A stretch of DNA of 57,835 bases, from assembly GCA_009746045.1 (NCBI GenBank), contig RPFO01001705.1, forward strand, positions 5,001 through 62,835, given 5' to 3'. Of the stretch, positions 21,639-31,020 are shown piece after piece (position 1 is the stretch's first letter; the number at the start of each line of letters is the position of its first letter). The notes beneath the pieces are model-generated. The model saw only the letters and a program-made list of their open reading frames with translations, searched no databases and was not told where the DNA came from. Source of the DNA: Mesostigma viride (taxonomy: Eukaryota > Streptophyta > Mesostigmatophyceae > Mesostigmatales > Mesostigmataceae). The translations under genes and the position numbers were made by a program.

Positions 21639-23734
21639 TCTGCCGCCAAAAGGCGCCCGAGCTCCGTGCCTTTTTCTGCCCGCCCCTCGCAGCGGGTGAG
21701 ACCTCGGTGGCGGCCCAGCTGGGGGTGACGACTCCAGGCGGGGCGGATATCCTCATCCATTCGGTGCAGGCCTACCTCGAGGCCCACCCCACCCACGCTG
21801 TCGTCAAGGTCGACTGCCACAACGCGTTCAACAGTCTGTCCCGCGCCAGCATGTTTGCGGCCGTCATGGAGTCCTTCGAGGACTTGTACGCTTGGACAGC
21901 CGTGTGCTACGGCCAGCCCGGCCAACTGGTTCACATCATGGAGGACGGCACTCGCGGCGGCCTGCTGTCGCGGTCGGGCACCCAGCAAGGGGACCCCCTG
22001 GGACCCCTGTACTTTGCCGCCCCCCTCCAGGGTTGCCTCCAAGCGGTCCATGCTGCCCACCCGGCGGTCGCTATTCAGGCCTACTTGGATGATATCTACC
22101 TTCTGGGCCCTGTGCCGGACACCACCGCGGCTCTGCTGGCACTGCAGACCGCGGTGGCCGACATCAACCTCCAGTTGACCCTTGCCAAGTGCGCGGTGTA
22201 CTCGCCCCAAGGTGATTGCTCCGGCTTTCCGCCCCAGCTCTTGGGCCGGGACGAGCGCCTCCATGGGTTGGATGTCCTCGGCGTTCCGGTTGGCGACCCC
22301 GCGTTTGTCATCGATGCTCTGCGGGCCGCCCTCGAGGCACGCACTGAGGTACTGCCCTTGATTGCGCGCCTTCATGATTCGCAGACCAAGGGTCTGCTTC
22401 TGTGGTTTTGCGCTCACCCTCGCGTCGTTCACTGGCTCCGGGGCGCTCTTCCGTCTCAGGTCCGGCTGGCCGCCGAGGGCCACGACGAACGCATCCAGTC
22501 GGCCTTGGCGCAGCTGGTCCCGGGCCCCGACCTCCCGCCACATGCTATTCGCATTGCCTCCCTGCCTGCACGGATGGGTGGCTGCGGTCTGACTCGTGCC
22601 GCCCGGCTGGCCCCAGCAGCCTTTTTGGGCTCCGTCGCTCAGTCGTGGGCGGAAAGCTGCCGGCTCCTGCCCCTTTTGGCAACGGCAGCGCCTGACCTCC
22701 TGGACCCCAGCAGCCCTTTGCCCTTCGTCACCGCCATCCAGGAGGCCTATGCTGAGATCCAGCAGGCCTGTTCTCCCGTCCGTGCCGCTCAGGCGGTACA
22801 GCGCCACCTCCCTCGCGGCACTCCCTCGGTCGCCTCCGTTCAATCTCCCGCCGCATTCCCTGCTCGCGTCATCGATAAACACCAGAAAACCTACGCGGGT
22901 ATTCTGCACACGGCTGATTGGATTGCTCTTTTCGCGGACCTCAACGCCCAGGGACGTGCGTGGCTGTTCTCGCTTTCCTTGCGGAGTGTGGGCTCGGCGT
23001 ACCTTCGTGCTCTTCCCATGGCCCCCCCATTCGCCTTGGCTCCCAGCCACTACTCGGTGGCGCTCCGGCACCAGCTATTTGCCCCGCAGCCTCTTGTTCC
23101 GGCCGGGCGGCCTTGTGGTAGCTGTGGGCAGCCGCTGGATCCCACGGGGACTCACTACCTTGCCTGCATGGGGGGCCAACAGAATCAGAATTGGTATTTG
23201 TATTTGCACACTGTCCTCCTGACGGTGGTGCTCGCCATGATTCGGTCGGTTTTCCCCCACGCGAACATCCGGTCCGAGGATGCGGATGGCGCTGCCTTCT
23301 ATTCCCCCAACCACCGGCCTGACATCGTGGTGCTGGACTTTGAGGGGGGTGGCCGGCATCTGCTTATTGACGTTTCGGTGGCGCGGCCCTTGGCTCTTAG
23401 CCACGTGGCTGGGGCCTCCCTCACGGCAGGTTACACGGCGGACCGGGCGGAGCGGGCCAAGCTCCTGGCCTACGGCGACGTCGGGCACCATCGTGTGGTG
23501 CCCTTTGTCCTGGAGGAGTTTGGGGCCATGGGGCCCCTGACCTCCGCCTTCTTCAAGGAGTGTTGCCGGCTCCGGGAGGACCGGCTGGACCTGGAGGGCC
23601 AGCGGGCCCCATGGTCGGCGCGGACCTGGACGTCATATTGGCGTCAGCGCTTGTCGGTGGCGCTGACTCGGGCCATGGCTGACATCATGCTCCGCCGTAC
23701 GCGGGCTGATTTTGCGGTGCAGCAGGGCTATTAG
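21578..23734 (+). CDS. LINE copy C reverse transcriptase and restriction-like endonuclease
   Basis: The frame is open from 21524, but meaningful sequence starts after the C8 run at about 21578; no true start codon is implied. Residues are counted from 21524. Palm motif A is VVKVDCHNAFNSL (about 92-104), motif B GTQQGDPLGP (about 152-161) and motif C AYLDDIYL (about 186-193), with both catalytic aspartates present. YLDD replaces the commoner FADD of LINEs. A CCHC finger follows at about 531-548 (CGSC, then H and C in THYLAC). The restriction-like endonuclease has RPDIVVLDF (about 598) and HLLIDVSVARP (about 611), the PD..D type of R2-like elements. In the family, the endonuclease nicks target DNA and the reverse transcriptase primes from the nick. 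The stop is at 23732-23734. All catalytic motifs are intact here. Confidence 0.88.
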   Translation, partial: EGKVRPIACGEVLRKLVGKVICRQKAPELRAFFCPPLAAGETSVAAQLGVTTPGGADILIHSVQAYLEAHPTHAVVKVDCHNAFNSLSRASMFAAVMESFEDLYAWTAVCYGQPGQLVHIMEDGTRGGLLSRSGTQQGDPLGPLYFAAPLQGCLQAVHAAHPAVAIQAYLDDIYLLGPVPDTTAALLALQTAVADINLQLTLAKCAVYSPQGDCSGFPPQLLGRDERLHGLDVLGVPVGDPAFVIDALRAALEARTEVLPLIARLHDSQTKGLLLWFCAHPRVVHWLRGALPSQVRLAAEGHDERIQSALAQLVPGPDLPPHAIRIASLPARMGGCGLTRAARLAPAAFLGSVAQSWAESCRLLPLLATAAPDLLDPSSPLPFVTAIQEAYAEIQQACSPVRAAQAVQRHLPRGTPSVASVQSPAAFPARVIDKHQKTYAGILHTADWIALFADLNAQGRAWLFSLSLRSVGSAYLRALPMAPPFALAPSHYSVALRHQLFAPQPLVPAGRPCGSCGQPLDPTGTHYLACMGGQQNQNWYLYLHTVLLTVVLAMIRSVFPHANIRSEDADGAAFYSPNHRPDIVVLDFEGGGRHLLIDVSVARPLALSHVAGASLTAGYTADRAERAKLLAYGDVGHHRVVPFVLEEFGAMGPLTSAFFKECCRLREDRLDLEGQRAPWSARTWTSYWRQRLSVALTRAMADIMLRRTRADFAVQQGY

Positions 23735-23880
23735 GTTCCTCCCGTTAGGCGTTTCCATTGGTCTTATCGTAGTATAGAGCTTTGACATGGCTCTGTATAT
23801 AGGTTTATAGCTGGGCGTTTGCTTTGGTTTGAGTGATTTCACTCTGCTGTAAGTAATTATATTTTTAATATATATCAATG

Positions 23881-24153
23881 CACCCATGGCAGCGCTGTTG
23901 CTGCGTGTAGTTTTGTGATGTATAGTTAGTTGTACCTTGTGCCGCTGGCGTGATCCTTGGATGTCTGTGTCAGATTACTATTAATTTCTTCAGGGTTATT
24001 CTCCCAGTTCTCGGGTTTTTCCTTATGTTGCATGCCTATCTCACCTCCGTAATCTATCATTCTCAATGAATATATATCAATGTGGGCGTTTGCTTTGGTT
24101 TGAGTGATTTCACTCTGCTGTAAGTAATTATATTTTTTTAATATATATCAATG
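23881..24153 (+). mobile_element. Two LINE 3'-end stubs in series
   Basis: 23888-24075 is a near copy of the family-2 3' region at 15888-16440, with the middle ~350 bp missing, and ends GAATATATATCAATG. Directly after it, 24078-24153 is a ~75-bp stub of the young LINE tail (GGGCGTTTGCTTTGG to AATATATATCAATG). The satellite then resumes at AATGAACTCAC. Both stubs are short 5'-truncated insertions at the same junction word. Confidence 0.82.
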
Positions 24154-24300
24154 AACTCACTTAAGCCTAGAACTTTGCACATCTCATAAAAACATCTATG
24201 TTAACTGCCCACAAGAAATTCAGACCGTTTGCATGACAAATAGCTGACAGATGCTAGCAAATATAGCACAAAAAATGCAGTTCCTAGTAATTGTTTTTCA
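24150..24300. repeat. Diverged satellite unit
   Basis: Continues from AATGAACTCAC with AACTTTGCACATC, TGCCCACAAG, GACAGATGCTAGCA and AAAATGCAGTT, matching the 184-bp satellite, and ends at TCATCACAG. In the array at 4.7-5.6 kb the same TCATCACA word is followed by CATATGCAT; here it runs into the microsatellite block. Confidence 0.8.
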
Positions 24301-24310
24301 AGTCTCATCA

Positions 24311-24670
24311 CAGCCCGCCCGCCGCCCGCCCGCCCGCCCGCCCGCCCGCCCGCCCGCCCGTCCGTCCGTCCGTCCGTCCGTCCGTCCGTCCGTCCGTCCG
24401 TCCGTCCGTCCGTCCGTCCGTCCGTCCGTCCGTCTGTCCGTCCAGCCCACCCCCACCCACCCCCACCCTACCCACCCACCCACCCACCCACCCACCCACC
24501 CACCCACCCACCCACCCACCCACCCACCCACCCACCCACCCACCCACCCACCCACCCACCCACCCACCCACCCACCCACCCACCCACCCACCCACCCACC
24601 CACCCACCCACCACCCACCCACCCACCCATCCATCCATCCATCCATCCATCCATCCATCCATCCATCCAT

Positions 24671-24703
<33 letters not shown>

Positions 24704-24926
24704 TATCCATCCATCCATCCATCCGTGCATCCATCCGTCCATCCGTCCATCCGTCCATCCGTCCATCCGTCCATCCGTCCATCCGTCCATCCGTCCCTCC
24801 GTCCATCCGTCCCTCCGTCCCTCCGTCCCTCCGTCCATCCGTCCATCCGTCCATCCGTCCATCCGTCCATCCGTCCATCCGTCCATCCGTCCATCCGTCC
24901 ATCCGTCCATCCGTCCATCCGTCCAT
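24311..24926. repeat. Chained tetranucleotide microsatellites
   Basis: Successive blocks of CCCG (24311-24359), CCGT (24360-24443), CCCA (24445-24628), CCAT (24629-24723) and an eight-base CCATCCGT or CCCTCCGT alternation (24724-24926). Each unit starts CC, so one 4-bp phase runs with few breaks through five sequence types. Frames through it are chance openings. Confidence 0.95.
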
Positions 24927-25798
24927 TGGGGTTAATGCTCCGTGACTCTCCAACGGGAGCACGAGCTTAATTGATTAATTAGTTAATTAATACATGCGTG
25001 TGTATCAAAGAGACAACGTGTATAGCTAGGGTGCCCTCCCCCCTCGCTGTGTACCTACTACTAAAGGGTTACTAAAGGGTTTGACAGTTTCTTTATCAGG
25101 AGCCATACATATGTAAGTAAGTACTTGCGTGTTATGCGCATGGGCATGCCATGGAGTACTATGCTAATCTCATTAGAAAAATATTTACCTACACGAAAGT
25201 TACAAATATCATCTGCATCATGCCCCAACCACATAGACACTAGAGCCCCAACCATTTAGTCACTACAGGAGCCATGGGGCGTCCCCAACATCTACTGCTC
25301 CAATTTTGGTACTTTTGAAATTCCATGCCTGGAGCGCAAAGTTTGCAATATATGTGCCGTTTGTAGCTCTAGCTCTATAATAACCTGACCAACCCCGCAT
25401 TCCTCAAAGTACTTAGCACTTGTTGCCTATTCTCATTATGCGAATCACATGATTAGGATGTGCTTCATGATTGCTATTGCTCGAGATTCAATTAAGAATG
25501 ATTGACATCAATAAATGATGAACCAAATAAACCAAATTAGGCCACTTGACAAGTTCATGATCCATTTAAATTGTACAATTAAGCGATTAATTAATTCATA
25601 AATCATACATTACATGGGATACCCCCGTCGACGAGCTAGTGGTACGTACAATGAAACATTTGAGTTTGTAACATGTCTCCATGGATATATACATGTATGC
25701 TGGACCTCGCGCATCTCAGCCCTCTAAGAAATGTTATTTGAACTCAGGTCTAGATCTAAATATATACATGATCTGGATAATATTATACACTTCCTTAA
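24927..25798. other. AT-rich spacer, nothing recognised
   Basis: Short frames only (64 residues at most). It contains TTAATTGATTAATTAG and similar AT tracts. TTAA at 25795-25798 is the left target duplication of the next element. Confidence 0.5.
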
Positions 25799-25995
25799 CT
25801 CGTCGTCTGTCCCTGGTCCTCTACGGAGGACTGAGTTGAACTCAGTCCTCTTGTCGCGTCTGCGTGCCACAATCTCCGGCGCCACCATGGCGGCTGGCCA
25901 CTCAGCTTAATTTGGTAAAACCCAAATGAGCTGAGCTGACGTGCCTGCCTTAACTGCATGCCCTGTGGGGTGGGCGAGGACCTGTCCCATGATTC

Positions 25996-26927
25996 TAAAT
26001 AAAGTGGAAATGATAGGTGTGGTCCTTGACGGCACCACCACCTTCATGACAGGCAGCGCAGCCAGCCGATATTTATATTATGAAGATTGCAATAATGCTT
26101 TATGATGAAAGCAATGCCCAAACCATTCATTCCATAACATTTGACAAATTACAATGAATGCCGAGTTGTGCTGCCGCAACTGTAAGAGTAACTACATATC
26201 CTTGAGACCCATCGAAATCACCACAGACCGACCATGACGCCACTGTGGCGCAACAGTGTTTACTTACGTCATAATCTATATCAACTGTGTGACTCTGCGC
26301 TCATGTCCCAGTTACTGGCACACTGGCCAACGACGAACCGGCCCTTTCCCGGGACTGTTCCCGGGTCAGCAGAACGTTTCTCGTCCACAATGCCAACAAC
26401 ATCCCAACCGGATCAAACCATTGTCAATCTTATCAACCATCGTCATGGCAACGACATGCAACCACTCACGGGGGCTGCTCCGGGCTGTTCGAGAAGTTTA
26501 ACCCCATGAAGACAACAAACTAGTTGTGAGGGAGAGAAACGAGCGAACAACGACCACCATGGCCGCTGCGCTGCTCCTAAATACCTCCAAAAATCCCGGC
26601 ATCCATGCGCTGTCGCATTTGCCAGCAAGCCGCCTGACGTGCAGTTAGACTGCCAGCAAAATGCAGAGCAAGTCTGTTCGACAACCACGTGCGAGCCAGC
26701 ACACCGCACACTACGATCTGCGTATCTAGCTTTGTCAGATGGACTGAACATCATTCCGTCTGGACAATACAAAAGATTCATAACTGCCAAATGTCACGCA
26801 CCGGAATATTGCGCAAGCCACCAAGGCTTTGCGCCCCAAAGTCTTGCGCCTGAACCTAAGTCAGGTCACCTAAGACTGTCACTCTAGAAATTCAGGCCTT
26901 TCCGGCGCGGCGCTCCACACCGGCCCA
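25996..26927. repeat. 932-bp direct repeat, copy 1
   Basis: Starts TAAATAAAGTGGAAATGATA and ends CACACCGGCCCA. Copy 2 at 27445-28376 appears identical, 1,449 bp downstream. It contains frames of 91, 81, 115 and 82 residues that recur unchanged in copy 2, none recognisable. The pair is separated by 517 bp. Long terminal repeats of a small retroelement are possible, but there is no TG start, primer site, polypurine tract or flanking duplication. Confidence 0.9.
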
Positions 26928-27254
26928 AGGAACAAAGCCTGCGGCCTACTGAATCGGAACCAACCAAACGTCGGTAACGATTCCGATTACGGCAACCGCG
27001 TAACTTCTTGAGTGCACGGACGTAAATGATCACGGACGTGACAGCTGTCGCGTTTGCGTGCCATTATATCCTAGCCTATCACTTGGAAGGCATATCCATA
27101 GCAATAGAGTACTCTTGTGTGTGATCCACTATATTCCCCCCCACTTTTTAGCTCGAAAAAATGAAGAGCCAAAAAGTCAAAAAGAGGATCACATAGGGAA
27201 AAAAAAATTCCCACGACAGGACCACACATGCTTTTCAAATAGGCTAAGCAATAA

Positions 27255-27360
27255 CCTCTTCAGTGCTTTTTCAAGGATAAGCATAATCCTCTTCATGGCT
27301 TTTTCAAGGATAAGCCTAATCCTCTTCATAGCTTTTTAAAGGATAAGCTTAATCCTCTTC
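27255..27360. repeat. 33-bp tandem repeat, three units
   Basis: Units of CCTCTTCAxxGCTTTTTCAA plus GGATAAGCxTAAT begin at 27255, 27288 and 27321, and a fourth starts at 27354. They lie in the spacer between the two 932-bp repeats. GGATAAGC and AATCCT may pair to form small hairpins. Confidence 0.8.
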
Positions 27361-27444
27361 CAAGTGCTTGATTCTGCAAGCAGCTTGGGTATATCTCCGG
27401 CTCAGGCTGTCCGAACTGAACCCGCCAAGGGTTGTTCGCTCGTT

Positions 27445-28376
27445 TAAATAAAGTGGAAATGATAGGTGTGGTCCTTGACGGCACCACCACCTTCATGACA
27501 GGCAGCGCAGCCAGCCGATATTTATATTATGAAGATTGCAATAATGCTTTATGATGAAAGCAATGCCCAAACCATTCATTCCATAACATTTGACAAATTA
27601 CAATGAATGCCGAGTTGTGCTGCCGCAACTGTAAGAGTAACTACATATCCTTGAGACCCATCGAAATCACCACAGACCGACCATGACGCCACTGTGGCGC
27701 AACAGTGTTTACTTACGTCATAATCTATATCAACTGTGTGACTCTGCGCTCATGTCCCAGTTACTGGCACACTGGCCAACGACGAACCGGCCCTTTCCCG
27801 GGACTGTTCCCGGGTCAGCAGAACGTTTCTCGTCCACAATGCCAACAACATCCCAACCGGATCAAACCATTGTCAATCTTATCAACCATCGTCATGGCAA
27901 CGACATGCAACCACTCACGGGGGCTGCTCCGGGCTGTTCGAGAAGTTTAACCCCATGAAGACAACAAACTAGTTGTGAGGGAGAGAAACGAGCGAACAAC
28001 GACCACCATGGCCGCTGCGCTGCTCCTAAATACCTCCAAAAATCCCGGCATCCATGCGCTGTCGCATTTGCCAGCAAGCCGCCTGACGTGCAGTTAGACT
28101 GCCAGCAAAATGCAGAGCAAGTCTGTTCGACAACCACGTGCGAGCCAGCACACCGCACACTACGATCTGCGTATCTAGCTTTGTCAGATGGACTGAACAT
28201 CATTCCGTCTGGACAATACAAAAGATTCATAACTGCCAAATGTCACGCACCGGAATATTGCGCAAGCCACCAAGGCTTTGCGCCCCAAAGTCTTGCGCCT
28301 GAACCTAAGTCAGGTCACCTAAGACTGTCACTCTAGAAATTCAGGCCTTTCCGGCGCGGCGCTCCACACCGGCCCA
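27445..28376. repeat. 932-bp direct repeat, copy 2
   Basis: Appears identical to 25996-26927 over its length and diverges directly after CGGCCCA. Identity this high implies a recent duplication or gene conversion, later than most sequence in the element. Confidence 0.9.
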
Positions 28377-30838
28377 GAGACTACACGCTGCGTGAGAGTC
28401 CTCTTCGACTATGAACCAAACCATTCGTCATGCATGCCACACGCATGACACACGCCACACTTGTCAGTCCAGCCAGGAATGCCAAAACTATCTTGCTGCC
28501 TGAACCATGCAAATAGAAACCGCATTCCAGTTGCCGTCCTGGCTTTCTACCACACATGCCAACAAAAGCAGGAAGGCATCCCGACAAATCTAAATTGCTA
28601 CCCTGTTGCCGATCTCATCTCCTAGAGGCTCCGGCATTTCTGTCCCTGGGAATGTCCGACATTGAGTCACGTCCAGCAAGGTCGAAGCATAATATCCTTC
28701 AGACAATCTGCACGCTCACACCTTGCGTGTGAGTGGCCCAGCAAACATTGCGTCTAATCGTTCCTTTCTAGAAGAAATCCCTTTGTAGGGCTGCCAGCGA
28801 TTTCGCATTCATTCCAGCGATCTGGCTCCGCACCGCAAATTGTCCTTTTTCATTTTCTGTCCAGTCCTCATAACGTTGACCCGCTATTCTACACCACAAA
28901 GACACCTGGCCTGTCAATAGCCTCGGCGCTGTTGAAGTCCAGCAGTCCAGCTTCAGCTCCAGCTGTCCACTAACACGCGTATGATCCTCTCGACGCTGCG
29001 CACTTGTGCTGCCGTCCGCTCAAGTCAGTGCTGCGCGCCCAGCTGTGCCTGGCCCGGCGCGCATGCACGTACACTTTCGTCCGCTCTTATGCTGCAAGTG
29101 CTAGTGTCCCCCCCCGGTCACTAGCCTTTGTCGAAAATGCGTAGAAAACAAATTCCTTGCGCACGTCACCGGTCTTGTGCATAGTGGGCGCCGCCCGGAT
29201 GACATAGCTCGCGTCCGTGACACTCTCTAGAGGACCGAGTTTTTGGGTTTCGTAGAAAATTCGCCCCGGTCAGAATGTTTGACAAAAAAATTCTCTCAAA
29301 ATTTATTCAAATACTACGTGAAAAGATCTTTCTTGGACATATTTTTGGGATTTTTTTGGATTTGGTATGCGCGGCTAACTGTACGGTCAAAGTACAGGTG
29401 GTAAGGGTACTTTTCCACGTGAAACGCGAGTTCCGGAAATGCACGACCTAGCCATGGCGGCTCGCGCCCATGCATGCAGTTTACGTTTGCGGACGAGTTA
29501 GCCGTCCAAACTCAGTAAATAGATTTAACATGCCCTAAAGATGATATAAATCAATTTTTAGCTCGCGGGGATGCGATTTACCCGGTGTCGGCACTGTTCT
29601 TGCTGGAAAAAACTGCGATAAGGCAGGTCGACGGAATTGATTACTGCGCTTGCTTTCCGGCGCAATTTCAATGGCTGATAGGTTTCTTTCTACATGTTAA
29701 CATGAGTTGCATTAGAATATATTGAGTGACAGTATAGATTTGATGATCTCGACCATTCTGTCACGTCATGGTCTATGTGCCGCAAAGTGCCACTTTTGCG
29801 GGCACCGCCTGGGCCAAGGTAACGCCAGCCGTGCCAGGTAAAGCCGGATAATCGTTGCCTCTTCGTTCCTTGATGTTCGTACATGAGTTTAAGCTTGCGA
29901 GGCGTTGTCAGGTTCAAGTCTTGATGCTCTTTCTTGACCGTTGCCTGCCCCTCTCTAAAACCCCCTTTTCAGATGATGTTAGCAGGCATTTGCCTTAACC
30001 CAGTGTAGTTGTGCAGGGTTTTAGGAGCTGTGCAGGTTTAAACACCTTCATAGATGTTAGTTATTCTTTTGCTACGTTCATACTGCATGATTGTGTGGCC
30101 ACGGGCTGCGTCAAGGGTGCATTCAAGCTTTTACGGGTGAGTGAAAAGTCTTGGTGACAAACCACTGCCATCATGTGCCAGCAACTATGTTGGCCACATC
30201 ATGGCAAGGCAAAACAGTTATAGCCATATCTATTGTTGTTTGAAACAATGGAAATATGCTTAACCTACCCATTATATTGGTGGTTGACACTTATAACATA
30301 ACCCTTTGTTGGTAGGTATCCAAGCCCATTCCCTACATGCATGCATAGGCTCTCACTACATGATAAGGCATGATATACCTGAAGTATGATGATGCAAGTG
30401 TGTTGTCCTGTAATGCTTGAAGGGAAATGAGTTGATTGGGATGGTTGGTGGCCACGGTGATGTAGTATGACCGCACTTACATGCTAGCAAAAGCCCCATT
30501 CCTCTCCTGAGGACTGAGAGTTTTTTAATTGTTTCAGGCAGTTGCAGTGGCCAAATGGAGCCCAGTTTTTTGCCACGCTTCAAGAACTATGTTGTTTACA
30601 TGCCTATATTTTTTCTTCATGCACCAGGATTTGATTGAATTTTTCCCACTCGTTCTTATCCCGAAAAATGCAAATTCGCGAGGGGCGCCCAACGTCCGTG
30701 TAATTTTCAGGTGTTCGGGTCAAGTTTTCACATATGCAGTATTTTTGCCAACAAAATGATATCTAGTACACCCCAGATCCACATCAAAACATTTGGGATG
30801 GACCCCCCACCTAGTCGCTACACGCGGTTGAAAATTGT
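28377..30838. other. Right interior of the TTAA element, no gene recognised
   Basis: Frames are at most 76 residues. No transposase motif, RNA gene or long repeat was seen. If an ancestral transposase once lay here, it is no longer visible. Confidence 0.5.
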
Positions 30839-31020
30839 CAACTCAGTCCTCCTGTGAGGACTGAGTTGGGACAGACGACGAGTTAAAAGAGCATGAATCG
30901 AGCTTTACAATTCAGGACAAGGAACTCGTTTGCAAATCACGGCTGAAAGGCAAGTGCTCACAACGAAGCACGTGCTCTCAAGGCTGTCCACCTCGTCCAA
31001 CCAAGCCCGGGCGAGCTGGC

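Larger units (their letters stand above)
19838..23880 (+). mobile_element. Young RLE-type LINE copy C, most complete copy (4.0 kb)
   Basis: It runs directly from the 3' end of copy B (ATATATATCAATG) to its own identical tail at 23880. Its order is RING-H2 finger, two C2H2-type fingers, reverse transcriptase, CCHC finger, restriction-like endonuclease, stop, then a ~145-bp 3' untranslated region. The domain order places it with the RLE non-LTR elements (R2/R4/NeSL/CRE group). The N-terminal RING-H2 is unusual in that group. The reading frame is already open at the 5' boundary, with no untranslated leader, so the copy is probably 5'-truncated. It has two frame changes, near 20850-20930 and at a C8 run (21570-21577). 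Confidence 0.85.
25799..30882. mobile_element. 5,084-bp TTAA-flanked DNA element, non-autonomous
   Basis: The left end is CTCGTCGTCTGTCCC (25799-25813) and the right end its exact complement GGGACAGACGACGAG (30868-30882). TTAA lies directly outside both ends (25795-25798 and 30883-30886). Next to each end is a strong hairpin built from GAGGACTGAGTT and AACTCAGTCCTC (25826-25850 and 30839-30868). TTAA duplication is the habit of piggyBac and Kolobok superfamilies, but the terminal bases do not match the usual piggyBac CCC start, so the superfamily is open. No transposase is encoded inside. The interior holds a 932-bp direct repeat pair. Confidence 0.85.

Noticed and set aside
24251-24970. Frames of about 200-240 residues (Pro-Ser-Val-Arg, Thr-His-Pro) at 24.3-24.9 kb
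   Set aside because: Pure tetranucleotide repeat; equally long frames exist on the other strand.
25996-28376. LTR retrotransposon formed by the 932-bp repeats
   Set aside because: No TG start, no primer-binding or polypurine sequence and no flanking duplication were visible; kept only as an alternative.
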